Shown: positions 44,568 to 53,772, counted from the first letter of the stretch. The stretch: 64,000 nt of DNA from CAZFER01 sp964517495 (GCA_964517495.1 CAZFER010000031.1:6892-70891), one strand, 5' to 3'. Numbers and translations: made by a program. The notes: generated by a model from the letters alone, not told the origin.

Positions 44568-45770
44568 TTATGTCCAGACGCGGGTGGTATCATCGCTGAG
44601 GTAGGCACGGCGTTTTTTGTGCCAGGCAACATTGGCCAAGTGAGGTCCGCAGACGGCGGTATGGCCGACCTCGACAGGGGCGTTGGGTTCTTGACGGGAG
44701 CGAACGCAGTCAAGGAAATTTTTGGTGTGGGGTTGCGTGGGAATACCGCCTTTGAATTCGAGAGCGGGTTTGCTGTCTTCCTGCCAGGGTTCTTCGAACA
44801 AGCGATAGCCGTGGCCGTCAAGGATCAGGGTGCCTTTATCGCCTTGGAAAAGGATGGTCCAGCCGTTTTGATAGCGGTTGGTATAGGCGAGCGTCCAGGT
44901 GGCGATAAAGTTGCCGTAGTCATAAGATGCGGAAAATACATCAGGAGTTTCCGAGCCTTTGGTTTGAAACACTTTACCAAAGCATTCGGCGTATTTGGGG
45001 GTGCCGCTATTCATGTACCACTGGATGACATCCATCAAGTGGGTGCCCTGGTCGGTGACATTTCCACCGGAGAAGTCCCAGAAATAGCGCCAATAGCGAT
45101 ATTTCATCGGTATGAATTCGACATCTTCTTTGGGGTGGCAGAATTTTTCCCAATCCAGATCGGCATTCAGCGGTTCATTATTGAGGGGATGGTTGTGATG
45201 TTGCCAATACCATTGGGCGCGCACGAGATGGACATTGCCCAATTTTCCTTCATCGACGATTTTTTTGGCGTTATGGACAGCGGGGGAACTGCGGCGCTGC
45301 ATTCCAATTTGGACAATTTGCTTGGAAGCACGAACGGCTTTGACCATGCGGTTGCCTTCTGCGATGGAGTGGGACATGGGTTTTTCACAATAAGCGTCTT
45401 TGCCAGCTCCCACGGCGTCAATAAGTTGTACACCGTGTTGATGTTCGGGGGTGCCAATGAGGACAGCGTCGATGTCCTTGTTATCCAAGAGCTTACGATA
45501 GTCGCGATAGGGTTTGGCTTGATCTCCTGCCCGGCGGAGGCCTTCTTTCAGGTTGGGTTCGAATACATCACAGACGGCGATGAATTCCGCCCCATCTCTC
45601 ATGAGGTCGGACATTACGCCGCGTCCACGGCCACCTGAGCCGATAATGCCCATGATGATTTTATCATTAGCACCAAATACTTTGGTATTCAAGAAAAGAG
45701 GAGTGGATAGCAAAGCGCTGGATTGGTTAATAAATCGACGGCGAGATAATCGAGTGTTGGTATGATTCAT
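44568..45770 (-). CDS. Gfo/Idh/MocA family oxidoreductase, Tat-exported
   Basis: This 400-residue protein begins with a twin-arginine signal (LSRRRFINQSSALLS). It has a Rossmann loop GIIGSGGRGRG, an EKP motif (YCEKPMSHS) and WRYFWDFSGGNVTDQGTHLMD, which corresponds to the catalytic DWGAH block of its paralogues with Gln-Gly-Thr-His in place of Trp-Gly-Ala-His. QWYMNSGTPKYAECFG follows. It is the fifth family member in this window. It is in the glycan locus and shares its strand with the exported VOC protein, separated by 42 bases. GGGAGGAT precedes the ATG. The substrate is unknown; an arabinose-related sugar is only a guess from context. Confidence 0.92.
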   Translation of the reverse strand: MNHTNTRLSRRRFINQSSALLSTPLFLNTKVFGANDKIIMGIIGSGGRGRGVMSDLMRDGAEFIAVCDVFEPNLKEGLRRAGDQAKPYRDYRKLLDNKDIDAVLIGTPEHQHGVQLIDAVGAGKDAYCEKPMSHSIAEGNRMVKAVRASKQIVQIGMQRRSSPAVHNAKKIVDEGKLGNVHLVRAQWYWQHHNHPLNNEPLNADLDWEKFCHPKEDVEFIPMKYRYWRYFWDFSGGNVTDQGTHLMDVIQWYMNSGTPKYAECFGKVFQTKGSETPDVFSASYDYGNFIATWTLAYTNRYQNGWTILFQGDKGTLILDGHGYRLFEEPWQEDSKPALEFKGGIPTQPHTKNFLDCVRSRQEPNAPVEVGHTAVCGPHLANVAWHKKRRAYLSDDTTRVWT

Positions 45771-45812
45771 TATGATATATCCTCCCTAAAGGGTTGATTA
45801 TAAAAAACTTGC

Positions 45813-46352
45813 TTATTTCATGGGGCCGATGAGTTCAACAAAGGTGCCATCCGGATCTTTAACCAGGACAAAATGGTTGTCAGCGCCCAGTGGGACAGGA
45901 GTTTCACCAAGGAATTCAACTTTATGTTTTTTGATGCTTTCCACGAATGGCGTCAGATTTTTGACACGGATCGTGAGGTATTGTACACCGGTATGGCTGT
46001 GGATGTACTCATTGGCCTGTGTTTTGGCTTTGTCACCAAAGGTCATCAATTTGAGTTGGGTAGATTCCGAACCGGCTCCTAATTTTAGAACCTGTACTTT
46101 GATGGGAAGGCCATCGGTAAGACCGGAGCGTTTGCCAAAATCTTCGTTTACTTCGAAGGATGGGCGTTCTGGATCTTGGATAAAGCCCAGCACGTTTTTG
46201 TAAAAATGGAGTGACTTATCCAAGTCGGAGGTGATCATGCCAATTTGGATGGTATTGGAGGCGAATTCCATTTTTGAGGATTGTTTCTCGGATACATATC
46301 CGACCGCGGCGATCATGGTTAGGATTAGAATAATAATTCCATATCTCTTCAT
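45813..46352 (-). CDS. VOC (glyoxalase/bleomycin-resistance fold) family protein, exported
   Basis: This 179-residue protein has an N-terminal hydrophobic signal or anchor (KRYGIIILILTMIAAVGYVS). A VOC fold of about 130 residues follows: IQIGMITSDLDKSLHFYKNV at the start and DNHFVLVKDPDGTFVELIGP at the end, giving the usual paired beta-alpha-beta-beta-beta halves. Catalytic metal ligands are not certain: the expected first His is replaced by I/Q, and E170 in FVELIG may be the second-half ligand. An envelope-exported VOC protein is unusual, since most are cytoplasmic. It shares a strand with the Gfo/Idh gene. AAGGAGAA precedes the ATG. Confidence 0.8.
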   Translation of the reverse strand: MKRYGIIILILTMIAAVGYVSEKQSSKMEFASNTIQIGMITSDLDKSLHFYKNVLGFIQDPERPSFEVNEDFGKRSGLTDGLPIKVQVLKLGAGSESTQLKLMTFGDKAKTQANEYIHSHTGVQYLTIRVKNLTPFVESIKKHKVEFLGETPVPLGADNHFVLVKDPDGTFVELIGPMK

Positions 46353-46542
46353 ATTATTTCTCCTTCATAAAAAATAGGTTATGGTTATATCCTAATTAAA
46401 TTTACCTTAAACAAGGTAGGGATGTCCAGAAGTAAAGAAACAGATCAGGGCAATTGATGATTCCAATCCAGTAAAAAGCCGATATAATGGCGGAACGATT
46501 TGAATCGGCGGAAACTGAGATCTTTATATATAGATTGTTGCG

Positions 46543-47517
46543 ATGAAATCAAAAAAACGACTATTGTTATTGTTATTCACCATCGTTATTGTCAGCATTT
46601 TGATTATGAGTGTGGATGCTGAAGTCGCGATAGAAGCATTAAAAGGTGCCAATTGGTGGTATATCGTTGCGGCGGCATTGGTTACGTTAATGTTTCCGCT
46701 TTTATGTGCCATTCGTTGGAATTTGATTGTGTTGCAAATGGGACGGAATTTGGGGGTTTGGGAGAGTTTTAAAATTGTGATGGCAGCCTGGCCATTGGGA
46801 ACCATCACCCCGGCGAAGTCCGGTGATTTGATAAAGGTCTTGTTTTTAAAGAAGATATTACCTTACAGTAAAACAACAGGGGTGATATTGGCCGAACGCT
46901 TGATGGATGTGGTGTCATTGTGTGTTTACTCGGTGATTGGGGGGATATTATACGGTTTCGAGCAGGCGGTACTTTTTAGCGGAACAATTCTTGTGGGTGT
47001 GGCGGTGTTTTTTGTGCTTTCCACCTCGTCAATGATCAAATATGTTCCTCAAAAGTGGCGAACGCTGGTGGAAAATGTTTTGGATGCCTCCAAACGCATG
47101 TGTTTGCATTGGCGGACATTCATTTTAATTGCCATTGTGAGCTTATTTAATTGGTATTTATCATTTTTTCAGGTTTGGTTGTGTTATTTGGCCTTTCATG
47201 TGAGTGTTCCCATGTCATTCACCATTGGTGCTTTTCCCTTATGTATTTTTATTGGCCTGATTCCAGTGACCATATCGGGGATGGGAACGCGGGATAGTGC
47301 GATCATTTATTTGTTCAAGGATTACGCGCCTTATGAAATCAACCTGGCGGTTGGTTTGTTTTATTCCCTGTTTGGTTATTGGATTTTATCCCTGATGGGT
47401 ATTCCATTTATGCGGGGGGCCATCCAAGGGGCAATTGGCGATGTTCGTGGCGAGGAATTAAAGCGAAATTTGTTGGCAGGACAGGATTTTAAAGAAGATA
47501 CGACAGAAAATTCTTAG
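46543..47517 (+). CDS. Lysylphosphatidylglycerol synthase/flippase-like membrane protein
   Basis: This 324-residue protein has 7-8 membrane helices and the UPF0104/AglD-type pattern: ALVTLMFPLLCAIRWNLIVL, GVWESFKIVMAAWPLGTITPAKSGDLIKV and GLIPVTISGMGTRDSAIIYLFK. The 'R.......LG..TP...G...K' and 'P.T..G.G.R' motifs mark the membrane domain found in MprF and in glycolipid flippase-like proteins. It lacks the soluble synthase domain, so it is likelier a lipid or isoprenoid-linked sugar translocase. It is transcribed away from the VOC gene. The ribosome-binding site is weak. Confidence 0.87.
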   Translation: MKSKKRLLLLLFTIVIVSILIMSVDAEVAIEALKGANWWYIVAAALVTLMFPLLCAIRWNLIVLQMGRNLGVWESFKIVMAAWPLGTITPAKSGDLIKVLFLKKILPYSKTTGVILAERLMDVVSLCVYSVIGGILYGFEQAVLFSGTILVGVAVFFVLSTSSMIKYVPQKWRTLVENVLDASKRMCLHWRTFILIAIVSLFNWYLSFFQVWLCYLAFHVSVPMSFTIGAFPLCIFIGLIPVTISGMGTRDSAIIYLFKDYAPYEINLAVGLFYSLFGYWILSLMGIPFMRGAIQGAIGDVRGEELKRNLLAGQDFKEDTTENS

Positions 47518-47824
47518 TTATGTTTATAAACTAGGTAAAAACCTTGTGATTCGGGTCGATTGCGGTTATTATTCTTCAAAATTCAACTAAGAATGACTCA
47601 CCAAACAGGAATCACTGCTGCTTATTGATAAGAAATACCTGTGTAGAATGGTGGATTTTTAGGGGAATACAAAAACAACATGCTTTAGCATATTTGACAA
47701 GGTAAAACGCATTCCAACGTTTTTGTCAGTCAACTCATCATGGAGGAATTGTGTACAAGTTGCATAAATGTATACGTTACATCATGGTGGGATATATAAA
47801 TCCATTCCTACTCGGGAGGTAACA
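47518..47824. other. Leader region of pckA
   Basis: This 307-base stretch has no gene. It includes a TTGACA box at 47694-47699 with no clear -10 partner, so I do not assign a promoter. It ends with a GGGAGGT ribosome-binding site for pckA. An in-frame start at 47768 is less likely. Confidence 0.5.
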
Positions 47825-49426
47825 ATGGAACATTTGGGAATGAATCGAAGTTCCTACGGATTAGAAAATCACGGAATTACCAAGGCCGGAAAAGTCTATT
47901 GGAATTTGGCCCCAGCAGAATTGGTTGAAATTGAGATTAAGGAAGGGCGAGGTAATTTGACCTCGACGGGAGCCTTTTTGCCGAACAATGCCTTTAGTAC
48001 TGGCCGCTCCCCTTTTGATAAGTACACAGTGGAAGAGCCGGAATCAAAAGATAATATTTGGTGGGGAAAAGTTAATGTTTCGGTGAAAGAAGAAGTCTTC
48101 GATGCGCTGCATAAACAGCTTGTGGAATATTTGTCGGATAAAGATATTTTTGTTCTGGATACACGTGTAGGTGCCGATCCGGATCATCGGATGCCACTTC
48201 GTGTGGTTAATGAATATGGATGGGCAAATTTGTTTGCGCATCAGGTTTTTGTGAATCCCACTCCGGAAGAGCAGGCCAATGCCGTTCCTGAATTTACCGT
48301 CCTTCAAGCCCCTGGATGCAAGGCGGATGCAGAAAAGTATGGTTTAAACAGCAGCACATTTGTCATAGTCAATTTTGCCAGGAAAATGGTCATCATTGGG
48401 GGAACCTCGTACGCCGGTGAGATCAAAAAATCAATTTTCTCGGTGATGAATTATTTATTGCCTCTTCAAGGGGTATTGTCGATGCATTGTTCAGCCAATG
48501 TTGGTGATGATGGGAACTCGGCGATCTTCTTTGGATTATCCGGTACAGGGAAAACCACCTTATCCGCTGATCCCAACCGGGGATTGATTGGTGATGACGA
48601 GCATGGATGGACAGAAAAAGGCATCTTCAATTTTGAAGGCGGGTGCTATGCCAAGTGTATTAATTTAAGCAAGGAATTCGAACCGCAAATTTATAATGCG
48701 ATTCGATTTGGCGCTATTCTTGAAAACCTGGTGATGGATGAGAAAACCCGTGAATTGGATTATGATGACGGCAGTATTACTGAAAACACTCGGGCTGCTT
48801 ATCCTTTGACCAATATTGACAATGCGATTATTCCAAGTGTGTGTGAGCATCCCAAAAACATCATCTTTTTGACCTGTGATGCGTTTGGTGTTTTGCCTCC
48901 TGTGGCACGGTTGAATCCATCTCAGGCGATGTATCACTTTATTTCAGGCTATACAGCGAAAGTGGCGGGAACCGAACGAGGTGTAACAGAGCCCCAGGCA
49001 ACGTTTAGTGCGTGTTTTGGTGCACCCTTCTTGCCATTACACCCCACACATTATGCGAAACTTTTGGCCGAGAAGATGAGACAGCATGGTGCGACATTGT
49101 GGTTGATCAACACAGGGTGGAGTGGTGGTCCGTATGGTGTGGGTAAGCGAATGCGTATCGATCATACCCGGGCCATAGTGCATGCCGCCTTGGATGGTGC
49201 GTTGGAGAATGTTGAGTTTGAGAAATTTCCAATTTTCGAGTTCGAAATTCCCAAACAATGTCCCGGTGTGCCGGATGAAGTGTTGAATCCTAAAAATACC
49301 TGGGATGATAAAGATGCATATGATGAAAAAGCTAAATATCTTGCGAAAATGTTTAATGATAATTTTGAGAAATTCAAAGATGGTGCGAGCCAGGAAATCA
49401 TAGATGCTGCACCGAAAGTGAGCTAA
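47825..49426 (+). CDS. pckA: Phosphoenolpyruvate carboxykinase (ATP)
   Basis: This 533-residue enzyme makes PEP from oxaloacetate with ATP in gluconeogenesis. It has the family's P-loop FGLSGTGKTTLSADPNRG, the metal-binding DDEHGW, FNFEGGCYAKCINL, and C-terminal TAKVAGTERGVTEPQATFSACFGAPF, in the standard order. SMHCSANVGDDGNSAIFFG also fits. The ATP-type length and P-loop distinguish it from GTP-type enzymes. The ATG at 47825 follows GGGAGGT; a GTG-frame extension to 47768 would add 19 unlikely residues. A strong terminator follows at 49458-49488. Confidence 0.97.
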   Translation: MEHLGMNRSSYGLENHGITKAGKVYWNLAPAELVEIEIKEGRGNLTSTGAFLPNNAFSTGRSPFDKYTVEEPESKDNIWWGKVNVSVKEEVFDALHKQLVEYLSDKDIFVLDTRVGADPDHRMPLRVVNEYGWANLFAHQVFVNPTPEEQANAVPEFTVLQAPGCKADAEKYGLNSSTFVIVNFARKMVIIGGTSYAGEIKKSIFSVMNYLLPLQGVLSMHCSANVGDDGNSAIFFGLSGTGKTTLSADPNRGLIGDDEHGWTEKGIFNFEGGCYAKCINLSKEFEPQIYNAIRFGAILENLVMDEKTRELDYDDGSITENTRAAYPLTNIDNAIIPSVCEHPKNIIFLTCDAFGVLPPVARLNPSQAMYHFISGYTAKVAGTERGVTEPQATFSACFGAPFLPLHPTHYAKLLAEKMRQHGATLWLINTGWSGGPYGVGKRMRIDHTRAIVHAALDGALENVEFEKFPIFEFEIPKQCPGVPDEVLNPKNTWDDKDAYDEKAKYLAKMFNDNFEKFKDGASQEIIDAAPKVS

Positions 49427-49457
49427 TTACACCAAAATAATTATGAATTGAATTTTG

Positions 49458-49488
49458 AAGGCGGCTTGTTGAAAAACGAGCCGCCTTT
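49458..49488 (+). terminator. Terminator of pckA
   Basis: AAGGCGGCT pairs with AGCCGCCTT, with further partial pairing inside, followed by TTATT. It lies 32 bases past the pckA stop and close to the convergent SGNH gene. Confidence 0.85.
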
Positions 49489-49490
49489 TA

Positions 49491-51254
49491 TTATTGCCAG
49501 GGGATTCTGTATACAGGAGAGATGCGTTGACCGGAGGCGTCTTCCAGGCTGATGGCATCTGGAAGGTCGGGAAATGGATTTTGCCAATACATGCCTTGGT
49601 GTGCCCAGCCTTTGATGGTCACTTTTTTTGGGTGTTGTTTATCTGGTTTGGTTAAAAACACGGATCGAAAGACTTTATTGATAGGGTTTCCCGCCTCATC
49701 AATTTTCCAATACACCTGAAAAATAGTATCGGTTGGGTATTCACTAAAGTTCCACATGCTTCCCACTTTCCAGGGGCCAGGGGTGGGAATCGCCATAATG
49801 CTATGCATTTGAGCGGTAAGCGGACCATCGTGTATTTGAGTAGGTTGGTCCCAACGAGCGGCTATAGGCCAGGGATCAAAGGCAAAACGTTGTTGGTTTT
49901 TGATCATATTTTTTAAGAGTTTATCAGGCAGAGGGAACGTTTGCTTTTCATTGATATTAACGGTATTGATGGCTGGGATCAGTTTTTCAGCGAAAGCTTT
50001 TTGTGCTTTGGCAGTGATATGGCCGTCGGTGGTTTCAAACCATCCACCTCCGGGTAGTGCGTTTTGGAGAATGTTGTATCCATCAAAAAAGCGGATGCCA
50101 GCCTGAGCCGACCAGGATTGGGCCAACTGTTTTAATTGATCATCAAGTGAGGTATCTTTTACGATTGATTGGTTGGTAAAGTTTGAAAAAGGTTCTTTTT
50201 GAGCCAGAGGTGATTTGATGAAGGTTGGAATATGAAGCATAAACACTGTAGCGCTTTGGCGTGATTGAAGCACACTAAAAGCGCTAATGATAGCCAAAAG
50301 TTTTCCGCGGCTGATTTCAACACGTTCCGGGTGATTCTTGAAATAGATGGTTTGTAATCCCCCCTGAGACAGCCAGGCATTCCAAGCCATGTGGGTTTTT
50401 CGATCGGGGATCAACTCGCGGATTTGGTCAATGGATAAGTTGGAGAGAGGACCATTTTTTATGCTTCCATATAACCGCAGTTCCGCATTTTTTTTCCAGT
50501 TTGAATCGAGGTGGAAGTTAAATCGCCAGTAATCGAGCAGATCAAAGATTCTGAAATTATCTGAGAGAATTTTCCATACGGTACTGCGTAAATGATTATC
50601 TGGTGGTTGTTCATACGTGATGTGATAACTGGGATCCATCTCCACAATTTTTCCCTGGCAAAAATCATCGATGACGGGACCATTGCTCAATTCCAAATCT
50701 GAGATATCGTTCCCACTGTAAAGGCACCAAATGATGACATCAGGATCGATCGTTTGAACCAAAGTTAGAATGCGGAGTAATTGCTGGTAAGGTGAATAGG
50801 CGCCTACTGCGGCATTGATGATATCCGCATAGGGGTATTTTTTTTCCAGTATATTCCTGATTTGTGCGGTCATGGTTTTCGGTTCGGAAAGGGTGCTGTG
50901 GATGTGGCTGTCGCCCACGACCAGAACGCGCATGGTACCACGCCGTTTAGGGATATGGAATTCAGGCCCCAGTGTGCCGATATGGTTGCTTCGTTTCCAG
51001 CTATACTGGCCGTCTGCACCGATAAACGAACTGATATGATTGGGTTCAATCGACCAACCAAGCCAGGGATCGAGTTGGAAAATGGAGGATTGATTGGTGC
51101 CAAGTTTAATTGGGAAAAAAATTCGTGTGGTGATTTCAGCCAGGATGAGGGAAACAAATCCGATGAAGAGGACCATTAGCCCATAAAAAAGAAGTTTGCG
51201 TGACCGTGACCGTGGGATTGGATATTTGTTATTTTCAAGTTTTGAATTGTTCAT
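49491..51254 (-). CDS. Membrane-anchored SGNH/GDSL-type hydrolase-like protein
   Basis: This 587-residue protein has an N-terminal membrane helix (KLLFYGLMVLFIGFVSLILA, about residues 23-42). An SGNH-like domain follows: MRVLVVGDSHIHSTLSEP (block I with Ser in GDSH), INAAVGAYSPYQQLL, VIIWCLYSGNDISDLEL (block III, GND), and FETTDGHITAKAQKAFAEKL (block V with D-x-H). It should act as an esterase or acetyl-transfer protein on an envelope polysaccharide. The C-terminal 140 residues form an additional domain I do not recognise. No Shine-Dalgarno is obvious. It faces convergently toward pckA. Confidence 0.82.
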   Translation of the reverse strand: MNNSKLENNKYPIPRSRSRKLLFYGLMVLFIGFVSLILAEITTRIFFPIKLGTNQSSIFQLDPWLGWSIEPNHISSFIGADGQYSWKRSNHIGTLGPEFHIPKRRGTMRVLVVGDSHIHSTLSEPKTMTAQIRNILEKKYPYADIINAAVGAYSPYQQLLRILTLVQTIDPDVIIWCLYSGNDISDLELSNGPVIDDFCQGKIVEMDPSYHITYEQPPDNHLRSTVWKILSDNFRIFDLLDYWRFNFHLDSNWKKNAELRLYGSIKNGPLSNLSIDQIRELIPDRKTHMAWNAWLSQGGLQTIYFKNHPERVEISRGKLLAIISAFSVLQSRQSATVFMLHIPTFIKSPLAQKEPFSNFTNQSIVKDTSLDDQLKQLAQSWSAQAGIRFFDGYNILQNALPGGGWFETTDGHITAKAQKAFAEKLIPAINTVNINEKQTFPLPDKLLKNMIKNQQRFAFDPWPIAARWDQPTQIHDGPLTAQMHSIMAIPTPGPWKVGSMWNFSEYPTDTIFQVYWKIDEAGNPINKVFRSVFLTKPDKQHPKKVTIKGWAHQGMYWQNPFPDLPDAISLEDASGQRISPVYRIPWQ

Positions 51255-51399
51255 GGTTTGAAAGTAATGTTTACACTGATATTTATAGATGGATGATTCA
51301 GTCTTATATTAGATGATTTGAGAAACATGGGTATTACTATATTCAGCACCATGGCTCCTGGCAAGGAACATGGTTTTATGGGAGAAAATAGATTTAACA

Positions 51400-52119
51400 A
51401 TGAAACGTAAATATTTTGTGATTTGTGCAGCGTTGCCGGATGAAATCAATCGATTTTGCTCAATGCAGAAAGGTTCAATTTTAAGTGCTGACTGCCGGCA
51501 GATTTCGTTTGAATATAAAAGCCTATGCCGTCTGACTGTTTTGGTTTCAGGCGTAGGGCGTCATCGGATGGAGGGAATTTTAAATACACTTAAGAAAGAT
51601 CATGTCGATGGATGGTTATCTGTGGGATATGCCGGGGCACTCACAGACAATTTGAAGGTGGGAGATGTCGTGATGGGGCATACCGTCGCGACAGACCATA
51701 AGACATATGAGGTGGACAAACCCCTATTGGATAAAAATCTTTCATCCGTTTTGTATTGTAGTGAAACCGTTGTGGCTCGTCCCCATGATAAAAAAAGATT
51801 ATTTCAAACGAGTGGTGCTCAACTTGTTGATATGGAATCGGCAGTGCCCGCTGAAGTGGCTCAGGCAAATCATCAACGATTTGGATGGATCAAAGTGGTG
51901 TCCGATAGGTGTGAGGAAAAATTATCTGATTTTACACCATGTTTGGATGAAGCCGGTTTTCCCTCACCCTCCAATATTTTACGCAACGCGGCAGCCAATC
52001 CATTTCTATTGTTATCCATGATACGGATGGGTTTACGTAACCGCCGGTTAAGCCGCAATTTGGCGGAAGCCCTGGAAGGAGCGTTGGATAGAATTTGTCT
52101 TTATCCTATTTTAGATTAA
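51400..52119 (+). CDS. Nucleoside phosphorylase-like protein (PNP/UDP superfamily)
   Basis: This 239-residue protein has the phosphorylase superfamily pattern: a start AALPDEINRF, LVSGVGRHRMEGIL, WLSVGYAGALTDNLKVGDVVMG and the substrate-binding LVDMESAVPAEVAQAN, where D-M-E-S is the nucleoside ribose-binding motif. A later WIKVVSDRCEEKL contains the SD..E signal of hopanoid-associated phosphorylases. The type resembles the nucleosidase-like proteins found beside hopanoid synthesis genes, but no squalene cyclase is nearby. The ATG at 51400 is used because the conserved part begins there. The substrate is unknown; 5'-methylthioadenosine/adenosylhopane-like nucleosides are options. Confidence 0.8.
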   Translation: MKRKYFVICAALPDEINRFCSMQKGSILSADCRQISFEYKSLCRLTVLVSGVGRHRMEGILNTLKKDHVDGWLSVGYAGALTDNLKVGDVVMGHTVATDHKTYEVDKPLLDKNLSSVLYCSETVVARPHDKKRLFQTSGAQLVDMESAVPAEVAQANHQRFGWIKVVSDRCEEKLSDFTPCLDEAGFPSPSNILRNAAANPFLLLSMIRMGLRNRRLSRNLAEALEGALDRICLYPILD

Positions 52120-52926
52120 ATCGGCGAATTCCCCATGGCTGCGGGTGAAAAGGACATAACCTAACGCGAACGCAATCAAAGAGATGGTGGCTAAAATAAA
52201 CCAGTGCGTGAAGGATGGCCATATTCCCTCAAGCATTATTTTGTGATGAATGGTGATGAAATAGGTTAAAGGATTGGCGTTGATAATGGAAAGGATTTGG
52301 GGATTCTTTTGTAATGTCTCCATATTGAGGGTGTAAAAAATAGGAGTGGTCCACATCAATATCATCGTTCCAATTCCGACTAAAGGGCCAATATCTCTTA
52401 AATAGGTGTTTAACGTGGAAAAGATAAGCCCCAATCCAAAGAAAAAGGCCAATTCAAATAGGATGACGATGGGAAATAAGATTAAGGTCTCGTGAAGTTT
52501 TGAGGTTATGATTAGCAAAAAAATTATGAAAATGACAGTTCCTATGAGTTGATTGACAATGCTGGATAAGGTCAAGTAAGCCGGTAGCATTTTGGCGGGG
52601 AACCGGACCTGTTTGATGAGATGAGCATTATCAACAATACATGTGGTTGATCGAATAAGGGATTCTTGTAGTGCATACCACGGCAGTAATCCACAGAAAA
52701 TATAAACTGCCGCTGAAGTCCCACCTGCATCAAGGCCAAGTACCTCGTATTTAGCCTGGAAAATAATTCCAAACACGAATGTATAGACAAGCAGAAGAAT
52801 GAGGGGATTAATCACAGACCAAAAGAAACCCATCGCTGAACCGATATATCGGGCCTGTAGATCACGCCGTAAAAATTCCCACAGCAAATGGCGATGAAAC
52901 AGGATGTGTTGTATTCGATTTTTCAT
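52111..52926 (-). CDS. ABC-2 type polysaccharide export permease (Wzm-like)
   Basis: This 271-residue membrane protein has six hydrophobic segments and the ABC-2 pattern of polysaccharide export permeases. It starts with LLWEFLRRDLQARYIGSAMG and FFWSVINPLILLLVYTFVFG, then YIFCGLLPWYALQESLIRST, LTLSSIVNQLIGTVIF and GTMILMWTTPIFYTL. Its ATPase partner is not adjacent. It would flip a lipid-linked polysaccharide (O-antigen or teichoic-acid type) across the inner membrane. It overlaps the convergent phosphorylase gene by 9 bases at the 3' ends. No strong Shine-Dalgarno is seen. Confidence 0.87.
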   Translation of the reverse strand: MKNRIQHILFHRHLLWEFLRRDLQARYIGSAMGFFWSVINPLILLLVYTFVFGIIFQAKYEVLGLDAGGTSAAVYIFCGLLPWYALQESLIRSTTCIVDNAHLIKQVRFPAKMLPAYLTLSSIVNQLIGTVIFIIFLLIITSKLHETLILFPIVILFELAFFFGLGLIFSTLNTYLRDIGPLVGIGTMILMWTTPIFYTLNMETLQKNPQILSIINANPLTYFITIHHKIMLEGIWPSFTHWFILATISLIAFALGYVLFTRSHGEFADLI

Positions 52927-53055
52927 TTAAATAAGGGATAAACCGCTGTATTTGATTGTTGATACATTCATCATAATTTAAAGTGTGTTTCCGTCCACCT
53001 TTATCGATGGATGACTGATGAGATAAACACTTATGCACATTTTATTTCCTTGCCC

Positions 53056-53100
53056 TTGACGTTGAACAAATGAACAAGGTATAATACTGAACAAACGTAC
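53056..53100 (+). promoter_or_regulatory. lexA promoter with LexA operator-like GAAC motifs
   Basis: TTGACG (53056-53061) and TATAAT (53080-53085) are separated by 18 bases, a near-consensus promoter. GAAC occurs three times: at 53064 and 53072 inside the spacer (as a direct GAAC-AAAT-GAAC) and at 53089. There, GAACAAACGTAC (53089-53100) resembles the Gram-positive-type box GAAC-N4-GTTC with one mismatch. LexA would thus repress its own gene. Confidence 0.75.
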
Positions 53101-53121
53101 AAAGTGTATGGAGATAAACCA

Positions 53122-53772
53122 ATGGACGAACTATCACCACGGCAACGTGAAATATTGACGTATATTGATCATAATTTAAAAACGAACGGGTATCCCCCTA
53201 CATTACGCGAAATCTGCAAGAAATTCTCCATTTCATCAACCAATGGGGCTCGATATCACATTCATCAACTGAAGAAATTGGGCTATTTGCAAATCGAACC
53301 GGGTAAATCACGCGGGGTTAAACGTTTGAATGAAGATGAAATGTTAAGCCAACGGCGTTCTTATATTTTACCGGTATTGGGAAAAGTTCCGGCCGGGCCA
53401 TTTAATTTTGCTTCACCAGATTTACGTGAAGATGAATTGACCGTTGATCCAGAGTATTTTGGTGGCCGCCAGGAAGAACCGGATTTATTTGGATTGCGCA
53501 TTAAAGGGGATAGTATGGTGGGTGATGGTATCTATGAGGGGGATATTGTGGTGGTGCGTTCACAGGATTTTGCCAAGGATGGGGATATTGTGGTGGCACG
53601 GTACGATGAGGAAGCCACAGTAAAACGTTATCGGCGTAAATCAAAGGAAGTCGTATTGGAGCCCTCGAATCCATCCTATGATCCCATCCGCATCAAGGAT
53701 CGTGGAGGACGTGAGTTTGGCCAGGATTTGGCGGTCCTTGGGGTAGTGGTTGGGTTGATACGATCAATCTAA
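53122..53772 (+). CDS. lexA: LexA repressor
   Basis: This 216-residue protein has the LexA N-terminal winged-helix domain (LSPRQREILTYIDHNLKTNG, then PTLREICKKFSISSTNGARY) and the C-terminal S24 self-cleavage domain. The cleavage site is A91-G92 in VPAGPF, the catalytic serine is S131 in GDSMVGDGIYEGD, and the catalytic lysine is K168 in ATVKRY. RecA-promoted autocleavage should switch on SOS genes. I chose the ATG at 53122, which follows GGAGAT; an in-frame GTG at 53104 is possible but adds an untypical MYGDKP. The promoter with operator-like sites lies just upstream. Confidence 0.97.
   Translation: MDELSPRQREILTYIDHNLKTNGYPPTLREICKKFSISSTNGARYHIHQLKKLGYLQIEPGKSRGVKRLNEDEMLSQRRSYILPVLGKVPAGPFNFASPDLREDELTVDPEYFGGRQEEPDLFGLRIKGDSMVGDGIYEGDIVVVRSQDFAKDGDIVVARYDEEATVKRYRRKSKEVVLEPSNPSYDPIRIKDRGGREFGQDLAVLGVVVGLIRSI

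Noticed and set aside
44619..45638. 339-residue plus-strand frame across the 44568-45770 gene
   Set aside because: The minus-strand frame has a Tat signal and every Gfo/Idh/MocA motif, so the plus-strand frame is a shadow despite its length.
47694..47699. TTGACA box ahead of pckA
   Set aside because: No -10 element lies 16-19 bases downstream, so I did not call a promoter.
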